A stretch of 64,000 nucleotides of DNA from Paramoeba atlantica (GCA_977017575.1 CDRNVI010000024.1:248001-312000), one strand, 5' to 3'; positions 1 through 9,344 are shown, numbered from the stretch's first letter. The notes: generated from the letters alone by a model not told the origin. Program-made: numbers and translations.

Positions 1-968
1 CGACTTACGTTCCATATTCAAGGAGGACGATGTCAGAGGGACTTTTGCGTCTTTCGTGGCTTCCCTCTCAGTTTCACACGATTTACTGCAGCAAGCATCG
101 GAAGTGCACCGGTACCTCCAGTTCAACTCTGGGTCTCGACGAAGAGAAGACACAGGGCGCTTTATCTTATGAATAAAACATTGGCCGACGTTCGGACGCG
201 GATGTTCCGATTTACGTTCACTCGTCGAGGGGGATGATGATAAAGAGCTATTCGCTTCTTTCGCAGTATTAGTCTCAGTCTCGCCCGCCTCCTGAGTAGT
301 TCGATGTTCACGTGAGGTGCAGGTCTGACCCTTCCGACACCTGAAGAGGAGCTTCTCACCCTTTTTAAGGGTTTCTTCCGTTTTTCCCCACATAGTAGTC
401 AAATATTCAACACGTCTCAATCGTTTGTGTACAAAACACAGTTCCCTTTCGCATTCGTTCTTTTTCAATTGAGATTCTGTCTCTTGGCGATGTGCCGATT
501 TAGGTTCGCTCTTCAAAGAGGGTGATGAAGAAAATGAGATATCCACTTCTTTCGTGTTTTTTTTCTCAGTTTCGCACGATTTACTGCAGCAAGCGTCGGA
601 CGTGCACCGGTACCTCCAGTTCAACTCTGGGTCTCGACGAAGAGAAGACACGGGGCGCTTTATCTTATGAATAAAACATTGGCCGACATTCGGACGCGGA
701 TGTTCCGATTTACGTTCACTCGTCAAAGAGGACGATGAAGCAGGGATATTAGCTTCCTTCGCACTATTCGTCTCAGTCTCGCCCGCCTCCCGGGTAGTTC
801 GATGTTCACGTGAGGTGCAGGTCTGACCCTTCCGACACCTGAAGAGGAGTTTCTCACCTTTTTTAAGGGTTTCTTCCGTTTTTCCCCACATAGTGGTCAA
901 ATATTCAACACGTCTCAATCGTTTGTGTACAAAACACAGTTCCCTTTCACATTCGTTCTTTTTCAATT
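1..968 (-). repeat. 498-bp in-frame tandem coding repeat
   Basis: Positions 75-470 recur at 573-968 with a period of 498 bp (166 codons). Only scattered substitutions separate the copies, most of them in the low-complexity linker around 235-290 versus 733-788. Each unit encodes one long and one short C-x2-H/C-x5-C module. The array may continue beyond position 1. Confidence 0.9.
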
Positions 969-1842
969 GAGGTTGAGTCTCTATACGACTCGGTGCCTCT
1001 ACACGATTTGGTGTCAGGAGGTTAGTCTCCCTGTCCAGCCCAGTACAGTTGAATCCCTTTCGACACCTCATGTCATATTTCTTCCTTAATGTGCCACTTG
1101 CCTTGTCATCGTGTGGGGTAAAACGAATGAAGCATTCCACGTCCATTTCATCTTGTGATGAGGAATCTTTCGGTGCGGTAGTGCTTTTCTGAATAGCCCC
1201 GTTTTGAGAACATGCTTTGTCGATCTCATAGTGTCCCTTCTGACTATTTTTGCAAACATCGTTCCTTTCTATGCTTTGTGGCCTATTTTGAGGAAAGTCG
1301 GAAGAAGAATTCTCCTCCTTTCGTACTTCTTTACCATTCGGCAGGGATATCTCATCGAAACTTACATCTGTACGCTCTGCACGGTTCCACTCCTTTTCTC
1401 TTTGATTTACTTCTGGGCCAATCACAGGTCCGTTTTTTTCGTTAATTCTATATTTATGTTTCGCCTCTATGTTGGAGATAAACCGTCGAGAGGAGTGAGT
1501 AGGAGAGGGAGGCGCACGGATGTTATGATTCGTGTGATACGCGCAGGGCTGATCTGGACTGCAGCAGTGCACGTTCGCCAGTACCCGATGCAGGGCATGA
1601 TGCATCGAGCCGTGAATAATACACCACTGGCTGATGCCTGTAGTGTAGAGCAGAGGCATATAGCGTGGGGCGATGGAGGTGAAGGGACTGAGTATTTTGG
1701 TTCTCCCGGAGCGGTAGGCATGGGCCGCTTGAGAGTAGCGGGCTCGAGTAGACTCCAGTGTTCTTCTGGAGGTTAGGAAAAGGTTATCCACGATTTGTAG
1801 GCCTCTGCTGGGTGCGCTTCGTGTAACGGAAAAGTTGGACAT
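1..1842 (-). CDS. CHCC-repeat protein 1, partial, putative mitochondrial
   Basis: The frame is open from an ATG at 1842 (in-frame TAA just upstream at 1846-1848) to the window edge, so the 3' end is missing; at least 614 codons. The first ~60 residues are rich in Arg, Ser and Thr and almost free of acids, like a mitochondrial presequence. The protein carries repeats of the form C-x2-H-x(n)-C-x5-C: C74/H77/C94/C100, then a variant with Arg in place of His, then alternating long (CFVH...CRKGQTC) and short (CFIH...CTSDACC) repeats. The last ~960 bp are two copies of a 498-bp in-frame tandem unit. Linkers are rich in Glu, Lys and Ser. Two related genes lie at 4.8 and 8.7 kb. Function is unknown; the spacing suggests Zn-binding modules, by inference. 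Open frame over 1.8 kb and periodic cysteines make coding status strong. Confidence 0.8.
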   Translation of the reverse strand, partial: MSNFSVTRSAPSRGLQIVDNLFLTSRRTLESTRARYSQAAHAYRSGRTKILSPFTSIAPRYMPLLYTTGISQWCIIHGSMHHALHRVLANVHCCSPDQPCAYHTNHNIRAPPSPTHSSRRFISNIEAKHKYRINEKNGPVIGPEVNQREKEWNRAERTDVSFDEISLPNGKEVRKEENSSSDFPQNRPQSIERNDVCKNSQKGHYEIDKACSQNGAIQKSTTAPKDSSSQDEMDVECFIRFTPHDDKASGTLRKKYDMRCRKGFNCTGLDRETNLLTPNRVEAPSRIETQPQLKKNECERELCFVHKRLRRVEYLTTMWGKTEETLKKGEKLLFRCRKGQTCTSREHRTTREAGETETNSAKEANIPASSSSLTSERKSEHPRPNVGQCFIHKIKRPVSSLRRDPELNWRYRCTSDACCSKSCETEKKNTKEVDISFSSSPSLKSEPKSAHRQETESQLKKNECERELCFVHKRLRRVEYLTTMWGKTEETLKKGEKLLFRCRKGQTCTSREHRTTQEAGETETNTAKEANSSLSSSPSTSERKSEHPRPNVGQCFIHKIKRPVSSLRRDPELNWRYRCTSDACCSKSCETEREATKDAKVPLTSSSLNMERKS

Positions 1843-2208
1843 CGGTTAGAGAAGGAGAACCTATATTATAGTACAGGATTGAGTGTGTGGCAACCTTCAA
1901 CCAATTCGTGAGCTAAAAAGTGATCCACAGAAATACACATTGTACATTGGAGAGAGTTCCTACAGTCTGCCTAAGATAAAATGTAACAGTTGTTTAGTAT
2001 GCAAGGTTTGGTTTATGTATAACGCAGTTGTAGTGTAAAGTTACATCATTCCAAAAGATTTAATGAAAGCTAATCCCGCAATGTGTTGAACTCATACATC
2101 TACTGTAGAAGTAATCCTTTTTATATGTAAATGATCTACATGTGCAAAAGATCTTGTACGGAGGCGCTCGCAGAAGTTTGTACGAAGCGTTCACAACACC
2201 ACATGTGT
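1843..2208. other. intergenic spacer
   Basis: No open frame with coding character. It holds the 5' side of the CHCC gene and the downstream side of CSTF2. I see no repeat, hairpin or RNA gene. Confidence 0.6.
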
Positions 2209-3126
2209 TTATTCCGGTCGCAACAGCTCGCGTAGCCGAATAATCTTATCTCTTTTCTCTGATGGTATTTGCTGTAGCTGTGCGTCCGTTAGTGACTGAA
2301 TCTTTTCCCGTTGTTTTGGGGTCATCCCCTTCAGGAGAGCACGTTCAGCACTATTTGTGTGATCGGGTGGATGAACTAACTTCTCCTTTTTCATAGGAGG
2401 GGGTCCAGTTCCTTTTTCACTTTCTGCCCGTTCTCTCCCCTCACTGGTGTGCATCGTAACAGTTGTACTCAGTACAAGATTCTCTCTTTTATCTCGATTC
2501 TGTTCCCTCTCCCTCCCGGCTGTGTTTCCTACCGAGAGTTGCACAAACGCTTCTTCCGGCCACCCATTTTCCGGAACGCTCGAGGGGTGCATATTTTCCA
2601 TCACACACAGCACAGCATAAGCAAGTGCCGGATTCTCCTGAAATAAGGAAGTCGCTAATTGCGGCTGTTCTCTGGCCAGACTCCTTAGCTGTGCAACGCT
2701 CTCCAGCACTTGCTCTTGTGGAAGTTGTGATAAACATTGGAGAATGGGATCAATTTTATTTGAATTAATTTTATTCGATGGAGATGCAAATCCTTTGAGC
2801 GGTCTACCCCACAGAGAGGGAAGGGAAGCAGAAGAATAAGAAGACGATCGACGGGAGGCTAACGAAGAACGATGTGAGATTTCCACACGAAGAGGCTTGC
2901 CGTTAATCACTCGATTTTGAAGTCCCTGCTGCGCGCAGGCCGCAGAGGTTCCGTCGGTGTACTCACAAAATCCGTACCCGAGCAACTCGCCGTCGGGGTT
3001 CTTTTTAAGGTGAAGCCGTTTGACGGGTCCGAATTCCTGGAAGGCACGGAGAAGTAGAGATTCCGGGGTGGAGGGGGTGAAGTTGTTAAAGAAGAGAGTG
3101 GCAGGGGAGGAAGAGGGTGTGTCCAT
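2209..3126 (-). CDS. CSTF2: cleavage stimulation factor subunit 2 (CstF64/Rna15-like)
   Basis: A 305-residue RNA-binding subunit of the mRNA 3'-end cleavage complex. Residues ~9-85 form an RRM: LFFNNF matches RNP2 and YGFCEY matches RNP1. Residues ~125-180 resemble the CstF hinge that binds CstF77 (ILQCLSQLPQEQVLESVAQL, then LARE and the NPALAYAVL helix). The last ~40 residues (MTPKQREKIQSLTDAQLQQI and on) match the CstF C-terminal three-helix domain. The middle is charged and low in complexity, and shorter than in animals. The ATG at 3126 is followed by a Ser/Pro stretch and then directly by the RRM. In euglenozoans 3'-end formation is coupled to trans-splicing of the next gene. Order of all three domains makes the call firm. 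Confidence 0.9.
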   Translation of the reverse strand: MDTPSSSPATLFFNNFTPSTPESLLLRAFQEFGPVKRLHLKKNPDGELLGYGFCEYTDGTSAACAQQGLQNRVINGKPLRVEISHRSSLASRRSSSYSSASLPSLWGRPLKGFASPSNKINSNKIDPILQCLSQLPQEQVLESVAQLRSLAREQPQLATSLFQENPALAYAVLCVMENMHPSSVPENGWPEEAFVQLSVGNTAGREREQNRDKRENLVLSTTVTMHTSEGRERAESEKGTGPPPMKKEKLVHPPDHTNSAERALLKGMTPKQREKIQSLTDAQLQQIPSEKRDKIIRLRELLRPE

Positions 3127-3503
3127 GGGGGAGATTACAGGAAATAAGGTAGGAATGAGACTCAGTGATTTTGTCTTCTAACGAAAATAATTCGGAGGCA
3201 CACAACGAAAAGCCGAAAAGTAAATCATTTTTTCTCCTTACAATGTTTTTCCCTTGTCTTCTGATAAATTTTTCTTTAACGTGGATCTCGTATGATGTAT
3301 CGCCTGTGTTTCTACATAACGTACAAGGAAAGAAAAAGGAATGATTTGGGATAATCAATGTGCATTTTTTTCGTTTTGTTGCATCATTAGTCAGTGGTTC
3401 ATCGAGACTAACTCTTAAGCTGAAAATAGTAACGCACAGCATCATAAAAAGAAAATGCAATAAGGACAGCGCGCACAGGTGCATGTAATCTTCTTTTCAA
3501 CAA
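3127..3503. other. intergenic spacer
   Basis: AT-rich spacer between AHSA1 and CSTF2. It contains a long unsupported minus-strand frame with no recognisable domain. Nothing else is seen. Confidence 0.5.
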
Positions 3504-4523
3504 CTATGAAAGCTCATAGTGGTACCCGAACATCTTTTTCATGCCCTCCCAGAAAACGTTCATCCACCCTTGTGAGATCCTTTCTTTTTCCATGAACGGA
3601 AATTCACTGTGTTCGAATTCCATCACAGTTTTCCCTTCCTCCCCCTCCTTCTCCTTTAACCTAATATGGACCATTGAATCCGGTGAGATCGGGTCCCAGG
3701 ATTTCATACGGAGTTGCATTTTCACATTACACGGGGAGGTTGCCTCTATGATTTTACCGGTCATCGCGCCATCCAGAAGAGACACCTCACCCCCGGGCTG
3801 GGGATCAATACGACAAGGCGCTCGGGTATAGGCACTCACTCTGCGCTGCTCCGTGAGACATTCATAAACCTCTGTCGGGCTACATTGCCACACTAAATGC
3901 ATTTTGAGTGAAGTAGAATTTGGGAGCTTCTCCTCTTTCGATGGTTCGCCTCCTTTAGCTTCACTGGTCGTTGATTTTGCGGCTTCGCACGTTGCACGAT
4001 TCGTCGACGACCGTGTTGGTAGATTTTGCACACCCATTAGATCGTTACGAATGATCTGTTTCAGCATTTCGCGCAGACAAGGGACGGCTTCTTTTCGTAC
4101 AAAGGAAAGGATGTCGTCTTCTGCGTCTCCACCAGAGGATTCCGCTTTCGTGACGCGGATTTCGTGTTCCTCTTCAAAATTTTGTGTGTCGCAATCGACA
4201 ATTTTGAATCTACCCTTCAAGAGTTCATTGTCGTCTGATTTCGATTTTACACTCCAGCTGAGTTCAAAATTCATTTCAAAGAAACAAATTGGCTTTCCTT
4301 TCCGGCTCGCGACCGTAACCTCACCGTTAAATGCGGTTAACTCATGAGCCTGTACCACATAGCTATCCGACGCACAGAGCTCCCTATCTTTGAACTGTTG
4401 AGCGAGGTGTTCCTTCCAGTGCATTGTCTTGTCACGTTGCTCCCAGTGCCACTCATTTACGTTGGCGCCATCCGTTCGGTCAGCAACAATCCAGCGAGGG
4501 TCTGCGTCACCCAGGCGTGCCAT
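3504..4523 (-). CDS. AHSA1: activator of Hsp90 ATPase (Aha1)
   Basis: A 339-residue co-chaperone that binds Hsp90 and stimulates its ATPase in the cytosol. Residues ~8-150 match the Aha1 N-terminal domain (WIVADRTDGANVNEWHWEQR, then the GEVTVASRKGKPICFFEMNF strand). After a charged Ser/Lys linker, residues ~205-335 match the AHSA1 START-like C-terminal domain (EVYECLTEQRRVSAYTRAPC, later QGWMNVFWEGMKKMFGY). I choose the ATG at 4523, because the in-frame sequence upstream contains a pyrimidine tract ending in AG at 4532-4533. That looks like a trans-splice acceptor and would leave an 8-nt leader-to-ATG spacer. Confidence 0.92.
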   Translation of the reverse strand: MARLGDADPRWIVADRTDGANVNEWHWEQRDKTMHWKEHLAQQFKDRELCASDSYVVQAHELTAFNGEVTVASRKGKPICFFEMNFELSWSVKSKSDDNELLKGRFKIVDCDTQNFEEEHEIRVTKAESSGGDAEDDILSFVRKEAVPCLREMLKQIIRNDLMGVQNLPTRSSTNRATCEAAKSTTSEAKGGEPSKEEKLPNSTSLKMHLVWQCSPTEVYECLTEQRRVSAYTRAPCRIDPQPGGEVSLLDGAMTGKIIEATSPCNVKMQLRMKSWDPISPDSMVHIRLKEKEGEEGKTVMEFEHSEFPFMEKERISQGWMNVFWEGMKKMFGYHYELS

Positions 4524-4531
4524 CGAAGGAA

Positions 4532-4533
4532 CT
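4532..4533 (-). promoter_or_regulatory. predicted trans-splice acceptor, AHSA1
   Basis: On the minus strand, TTTCTGTTTTCTTAG precedes the ATG by 8 nt. Inference from context with the SL RNA genes. Confidence 0.5.
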
Positions 4534-4803
4534 AAGAAAACAGAAATATGCACTTGATCAGAAAATTGGTACACCGTGTATTAAAGCCGTAGTTTTACTT
4601 GAGAAGAAAAATTGCTATTGGTGAACGTAAAACTGGTAAAATGAAAAACAAAAAAATAGTCTATACCAAAGCGAAAAGCGTTGACCCGGATCTTACTCAT
4701 TTTTTAGCTTTAGTTTACATGATTTTGTAGCACTCTATCTGTACTTAATATTAGCTTCACTCCATTGTGCGTACAAAAAGAGTGCAACCCCGGTTTATTC
4801 CCT

Positions 4804-6021
4804 TTACTCCCCCTCCTGTTCTTCCACTCTAGAAGTCTGACACTCCACCCCTGGCCGGCACCTCCACCCGGTCTCCCTTTTTTCCAAATTATTCTCACTG
4901 CGCTCCTTCCCATGGACCACACAGACCTGTCGCACCGTAATCCGTGGATTCGAGACCTTACATTCCTGAGGAGCAACACAGTGCCACGTGTTACTCACCT
5001 CCTCATACCGTAAATAGTCCTTTCGTCGTTGTTTCTTGTGGGTCGTACACAGCTCGGTGTCTTCTGCTTTGGTGAGGTCACTGGAGTGAGTCTTCCCCTC
5101 CCCGTTCCCCTCCCCCCCTCCTCCCCCCACCCCCGGGAGTCGACAGGTGAGCCCCTGCCGGCACACATAGGTGTTGGAATCCTCATCGAAGTTCAAGTGA
5201 CTCACCCATCGTGATTTCCCGTGCACGGCACAGGTTTGCTTCACTTTGGCTAACCCGATCGGGTCGTGCTCTCTTTTGTTTTCCGCATTTCTTTGTTGCT
5301 GAAACACCAAACAGGCGTTTTCCGGTTTACAGTTCCATTGCTGCTTTTCGTTGTTAAACTCCAAGTAGTGTTCGTGTCGGATGCGGTCGTGGAGCGCACA
5401 GAGCTGCTGGGGGATGCGGGAGAGGCGTTTGTGGGGGGTATCGACCAGACAGGCGTTCCCGGGTTTACATTTCCATGTGTTGGATACGGCACAGTGGGTC
5501 ATTTTGTCCGCAATGCGCTCTTTGCCGTGGAGCGCGCAGACACGGCGGGAGATCGGGGGGGTGGGGTGGGGCATATTTTTTTGTGTATTTGATGATGAGG
5601 ATGAGGATGCTGATTCTGTTATCGGAGATTCGGCGTCAGATTCGGCTAAATTTGCATTTTCGTGTTCTTCTTCCTCTTCTTCTCCATTTTCGTATTCCTG
5701 TTCTTCATTTTCATCTTCTTGTGGCTGAGCAGCAGTGCGGGATGTGGCATAAAAAGAATTTTGGGTGTGGAGAAGAGGAAAGGGGGTTGTGGTGAAATGA
5801 GCTCTGCGAGTAGCATTTGAAAAGAGAAGAAAGGATGAAATGGGGTAAATGTTTCGGAGGGCATGAGGTGGAGAAATGGTCGGAGACTGTGTCGTAAGGA
5901 GAGCATGGTCTCGGACCAAAGCATTTACACTCAGGGAGCTATGTTTTGGACAATGAACTCGTTTTGTGCAACGGGGGAGCCACGCTCTTGACGGAGGTGT
6001 GAAACGGCTGAGTAAAACCAT
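4804..6021 (-). CDS. CHCC-repeat protein 2, putative mitochondrial
   Basis: 405 residues from the ATG at 6021. The first ~95 residues are basic and hydroxyl-rich, like a long mitochondrial presequence, and are followed by an acidic Glu-rich and poly-Ser linker (100-145). Five modules follow: C162/H165/C185/C191, C208/H211/C231/C237, C264/H267/C287/C293, C325/H328/C348/C354, and C367/H370/C388/C394. The consensus is C-x2-H-x-K-x-R, a Leu, a W-x-C and a final C, with C-x5-C invariant. Spacing is compatible with four-ligand Zn binding (inference). I know no standard domain name for it. Related proteins lie at 1-1842 and 8655-9344. Possible roles are RNA or protein binding in the organelle. Confidence 0.85.
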   Translation of the reverse strand: MVLLSRFTPPSRAWLPRCTKRVHCPKHSSLSVNALVRDHALLTTQSPTISPPHALRNIYPISSFLLFSNATRRAHFTTTPFPLLHTQNSFYATSRTAAQPQEDENEEQEYENGEEEEEEHENANLAESDAESPITESASSSSSSNTQKNMPHPTPPISRRVCALHGKERIADKMTHCAVSNTWKCKPGNACLVDTPHKRLSRIPQQLCALHDRIRHEHYLEFNNEKQQWNCKPENACLVFQQQRNAENKREHDPIGLAKVKQTCAVHGKSRWVSHLNFDEDSNTYVCRQGLTCRLPGVGGGGGEGNGEGKTHSSDLTKAEDTELCTTHKKQRRKDYLRYEEVSNTWHCVAPQECKVSNPRITVRQVCVVHGKERSENNLEKRETGWRCRPGVECQTSRVEEQEGE

Positions 6022-6167
6022 GGGAAGAGTGAAAAAAAAGGATGTCAATGATTTTAGAACGTCGTATAATAACGGGTGTTTACAATTTATGCTTGGCTTA
6101 GTATAATCATGTTCAATAATTCGATTGAAATTACGAACATCACGACTACACTAAGAGTTCAAGATCC

Positions 6168-6497
6168 CTAGGACGGGTCTCTTACTTCCTCGTCGGTTGT
6201 GGAAGGTACCACTCGGTAATTTTTTCGACGAAACACAAGAGCGTTGCCCGTGTATGTTGTTCTCCATCGTGTAGGGGGAATGGCCGCTGGCCGTATTTCT
6301 GTTTCTATATCAGGTAAAGAGGTGAGAAAATTACACTCATCATTATATTCTACATCGGTGGGATCATAGCTTCGATCGAGACGGTATCGAAAATTCGTAC
6401 CCTTCTGGCGGATTGTAGATTCAAACACCGGAGACGGATGAAAAGCACTGAGCAGAGTGGATGCACCGAGTGGACGGGTGTGAACAACTCTCCTCAT
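6168..6497 (-). CDS. small protein, possibly mitochondrial
   Basis: 109 residues starting MRRVVHTRPLGASTLLSAFH, an Arg-rich, acid-free N-terminus of mitochondrial type. The rest is polar with RWRTTYTGNALVFRRKNYR near the C-terminus. I do not recognise a family. Support for it being real: it sits on the coding strand between two genes, and the minus strand has a pyrimidine tract ending in AG at 6524-6525, 27 nt before the ATG. A small respiratory-complex or mitoribosomal subunit is possible but unproven. Confidence 0.55.
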   Translation of the reverse strand: MRRVVHTRPLGASTLLSAFHPSPVFESTIRQKGTNFRYRLDRSYDPTDVEYNDECNFLTSLPDIETEIRPAAIPPTRWRTTYTGNALVFRRKNYRVVPSTTDEEVRDPS

Positions 6498-6523
6498 TGA
6501 CAGTATCACGTAAGAATGTGTAT

Positions 6524-6525
6524 CT
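6524..6525 (-). promoter_or_regulatory. predicted trans-splice acceptor, 6168-6497 gene
   Basis: Minus-strand TTTCGTTTTTTAAG ends at this AG. Confidence 0.45.
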
Positions 6526-6720
6526 TAAAAACGAAATTAAAATGTTTTTTAAAGTAGGTAAACATATCGAAGCAAGAGCCCTCCTTTTAGAGACGACACC
6601 ACGTTCGCTAATCTTACACTTTTTCTTTTTCAACAAAAATACCAGTATGTACCGAGCATTCCGCGAAAAGTGCTCCAACTTCCCGCCAACTGAAACCCCC
6701 CCACCTGCCTCCCCACCCCC

Positions 6721-8211
6721 TCATTTCTTCTTCGTCCTCGCATCCAGCACCCTCATCCTCAACCTCTCCACACTACTCTCCATCCCCGAGGTGTCCCCAA
6801 ACACCGCCAGCGTCGGGGTGGCCTCAATCATCTCCCCGCACACGCCCCGAATCCCCCCGAGCGTCACGGCGCGAACCCTCTCCGCCGCCTCCTCGAACCC
6901 CACCACCGAGGAGAACAGCAGCAGCCCGCGGCCGCACTCCTCCAGCTGCCCCAGCACCGTGTCGTTCACCAGGAACATCTGACTCAGCAGCAGCTGTTTC
7001 GCCATCTCCACGTGGTACTCACTGATGCGCTGGCCGACGGTGGCGAGTTGCTCCACCAGCACTCTTAGCAGGTGTTGGTTAAACGCGTGGGGGGCACTGC
7101 CGTAGAGCCCGAAGAGACCGGCGTCGGTGTAGGCCGCGGTGACGCACTCCACCCCCGCGACCCAGGGCTCCCGGGCGACCACCTCGCGGTAGAGCTTCGT
7201 CAGCATCCCCTTCCCCGGGCCCCCGCTGCTGAAGCTCTGGCCCCCCCCGAGCAGGCACTGGGCGACGGCCAGGGTGAAGTAGCGGGGGTGGGCGTAGGTG
7301 GGGGCGGGGTAGAAGAGACCGAGGTGGGTGTGGCTCTTCTCGGCGAACTTGTCCACGGACTCCGGGGGGAGGGTGTTGTGGGCCATGGCAATGCCCCCGT
7401 GGTAGGGGGAGGGGGGGGGTGCGGCCGTTTTCGTGGCGTTCTCGCCTTTTTGAGCGGCCAAGGGAGAGAAAGACGCGGAGGTATCCCCGACCTCTCCCGC
7501 CTTCTCCCCCTTCCCCGTGGGCTCACCAAACACAAAACACTTCTCCACATCCGCTACAAACGCGTTGTGGTCCGAGACCCCGGACCCGACCACGGTCATC
7601 CCCCCCGGGCTGACCCACTCCTTCGCAAAGTCGGCCAAAACGTTGGGGGTGATTTTCTCTAAGTCGCTGATTTCAAACAGCGCATTTCGCCCCAGCAGCT
7701 TCCCCCCAAACGCGGCCTGGTGCAACAGTTCAAAACACTGCCCGGTGGGGTCACGGGCGCGTGCGGGGATGGTTTGCGCGACGGACTGCTTGACATGTTC
7801 CAGAACCTCCGGGTCTTGGAAACTGGGAAAGACCAGGGCGCTGGAGAGGAGCTCAATCGCCTGGGGGGTGTAGTACCCCGGGCACTGCACGACGTAACTC
7901 ACACACTCGCGGTGGTTGTTGATGGCGAGCGAGTTCCCCATAAAGCTGAGGTCCTCCGCGAGGTCGCCGGAGGGTATTTTGCGGTTCGAGTGGAAGAAGT
8001 ATTTGTCGAAGAGGGCGCTGCACCCGGTGGTGGGGTCGCGCTCGCAGCGCACCCCCATTTTGAGGAAGACCCCGACGGCGCTGAGGGCGCGGGTGTCGTC
8101 GTAGGAGAGCACGCGGAGGCCGTTGGGGAGGGTGGTGAGGGATTTGGGGAAGTGGGGAGGGGGGCGGGGAGGGGGTAGAGCACGGCGTAAAAAGGTGGAA
8201 CGAAGGGACAT
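6721..8211 (-). CDS. PMPCA: mitochondrial processing peptidase alpha subunit
   Basis: 496 residues of the M16 metalloprotease family. The alpha subunit recognises presequences and hands them to the catalytic beta subunit in the matrix. The N-terminus (MSLRSTFLRRALPPPRPPPH) is a presequence. TLPNGLRVLSYD opens the first peptidase-like domain. The HxxEH zinc motif is absent: ALFDKYFFHS stands in its place, as expected for alpha and not beta. The glycine-rich loop typical of alpha, GGGQSFSSGGPGKGM, lies at about residues 320-335. The gene is strikingly GC-rich with G/C-ending codons and long C runs, unlike most neighbours. Confidence 0.92.
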   Translation of the reverse strand: MSLRSTFLRRALPPPRPPPHFPKSLTTLPNGLRVLSYDDTRALSAVGVFLKMGVRCERDPTTGCSALFDKYFFHSNRKIPSGDLAEDLSFMGNSLAINNHRECVSYVVQCPGYYTPQAIELLSSALVFPSFQDPEVLEHVKQSVAQTIPARARDPTGQCFELLHQAAFGGKLLGRNALFEISDLEKITPNVLADFAKEWVSPGGMTVVGSGVSDHNAFVADVEKCFVFGEPTGKGEKAGEVGDTSASFSPLAAQKGENATKTAAPPPSPYHGGIAMAHNTLPPESVDKFAEKSHTHLGLFYPAPTYAHPRYFTLAVAQCLLGGGQSFSSGGPGKGMLTKLYREVVAREPWVAGVECVTAAYTDAGLFGLYGSAPHAFNQHLLRVLVEQLATVGQRISEYHVEMAKQLLLSQMFLVNDTVLGQLEECGRGLLLFSSVVGFEEAAERVRAVTLGGIRGVCGEMIEATPTLAVFGDTSGMESSVERLRMRVLDARTKKK

Positions 8212-8654
8212 GGAGGGGGGAACGAAGGGGGAAATGTGATTTTTGGGGTGCTTTGGGGGGTAGAAAAGGGAAGAAGGGTGGGATAGGTGTTGTTGAAAGA
8301 AAACGAAGAGGACGGTTACACGGATTGATTAGAAAATGACACGCTCAACATGTAGGATACATGTATAAAAGGTTTTGTGGAAGACTAAACCCCTCGACCT
8401 CGGAATGTAAAAAACAAATCGGCCCCATAACTCCTATTGGGTCATGAACTGCACCTTTCTAAAGCACCCTTGTGTTAAAACACACCCTGTCCTGTCTCTT
8501 CATCCAACCACACTCTATGTGGCAACAAAAAACGTTTTCAAAATTGACAACTACCGTTATCGCACAGCAATGGACACCCAATTTGACAATGCACGCATTA
8601 AACGTAAAAAATTAAAATAACTTTCTTTTTATCCTCTCTACTCGATCCCCCCTT
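8212..8654. other. intergenic spacer
   Basis: Holds the upstream side of PMPCA with a CT-rich tract on the minus strand just before its ATG, and the downstream side of the CHCC gene. No other feature is seen. Confidence 0.5.
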
Positions 8655-9344
8655 TCACTCCATCCTCCCTTCTCCTATCCCACTGGAAACCCTACACTGG
8701 GACGCGGGGTGACACCTCCAGCACTGCTCCGAGGCGAGATAGACCAAGTTCGCCTCACTCCGTACCTTACGGTGCAGTGCACACATAAACGACCGGCTCG
8801 GACCAGGAGGAGGAGGCGGAGGGTGCGCATGAGGTCCACGAGAACCCGAGGACCCATACCCCCCATAGGAGCTCGAATACGAGCCGGAGTACGAGCCCCC
8901 TGTACCCCCATAGGTACGCGGCCGGTACCCCCCCGTAGACTTACACACACTCTCCGGGCGGCAGCGCCAGGTCCCGGCATAGTGGTCTTGTACCAAATTG
9001 CACACACTACGCTCTTTTCCGTGCAGGGAACACCTGAAGACCCCGTCCATGGTGTAATCTTTTGCCTTCTTTTCCGTTTCATGACGACTTTCGTTATTCT
9101 TTTCATCGTTCTCCTCCTCATCGCCCTCTCGCCCGGTACTCGCGTGTCTCTTTCTTTGCTGTTCCCCCGGTGGGGTTTTACACAGGTGCTCCTCGGCACA
9201 GCGATACCCCCCGAGGTGGTGATCGAACCGAAGCACCTCGGGGTTACGGACCTTGTCGTGAATCATGCAACGCTCTCGACGAAGGGAGGGGGGAGGGGAG
9301 ACGGGGGACCAGGAGGTGTGGGGAGCGTCCGGGTGAGAGGACAT
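8655..9344 (-). CDS. CHCC-repeat protein 3
   Basis: 229 residues with three modules of the same type as the genes at 1-1842 and 4804-6021: C26/H29/C49/C55, C105/H108/C128/C134 and C188/H191/C211/C217. In all three the His to third ligand gap is 19 residues and the last pair is C-x5-C. Linkers are an acidic/basic stretch (60-98) and a Gly/Ser/Tyr-rich plus poly-Pro stretch (138-185), like low-complexity segments of RNA-binding proteins. There is no clear presequence, so its location may differ from the other two. Upstream on the minus strand, TTTTCTCTCTTCTTAAG lies about 50 nt before the ATG. Confidence 0.82.
   Translation of the reverse strand: MSSHPDAPHTSWSPVSPPPSLRRERCMIHDKVRNPEVLRFDHHLGGYRCAEEHLCKTPPGEQQRKRHASTGREGDEEENDEKNNESRHETEKKAKDYTMDGVFRCSLHGKERSVCNLVQDHYAGTWRCRPESVCKSTGGYRPRTYGGTGGSYSGSYSSSYGGYGSSGSRGPHAHPPPPPPGPSRSFMCALHRKVRSEANLVYLASEQCWRCHPASQCRVSSGIGEGRME

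Noticed and set aside
162-359. Minus-strand frame MRSSSSGVGRV...
   Set aside because: Different frame inside the long CHCC-repeat gene; the Cys/His modules lie in the other minus-strand frame.
1204-1776. Plus-strand 190-codon frame with hydrophobic stretches
   Set aside because: Antisense to the N-terminal part of the CHCC-repeat gene at 1-1842; no domain and against cluster direction.
7072-8178. Several long frames on the plus strand and other minus frames
   Set aside because: Shadows caused by the extreme GC content of the PMPCA gene; composition is Pro/Arg/Gly-rich with no domain.
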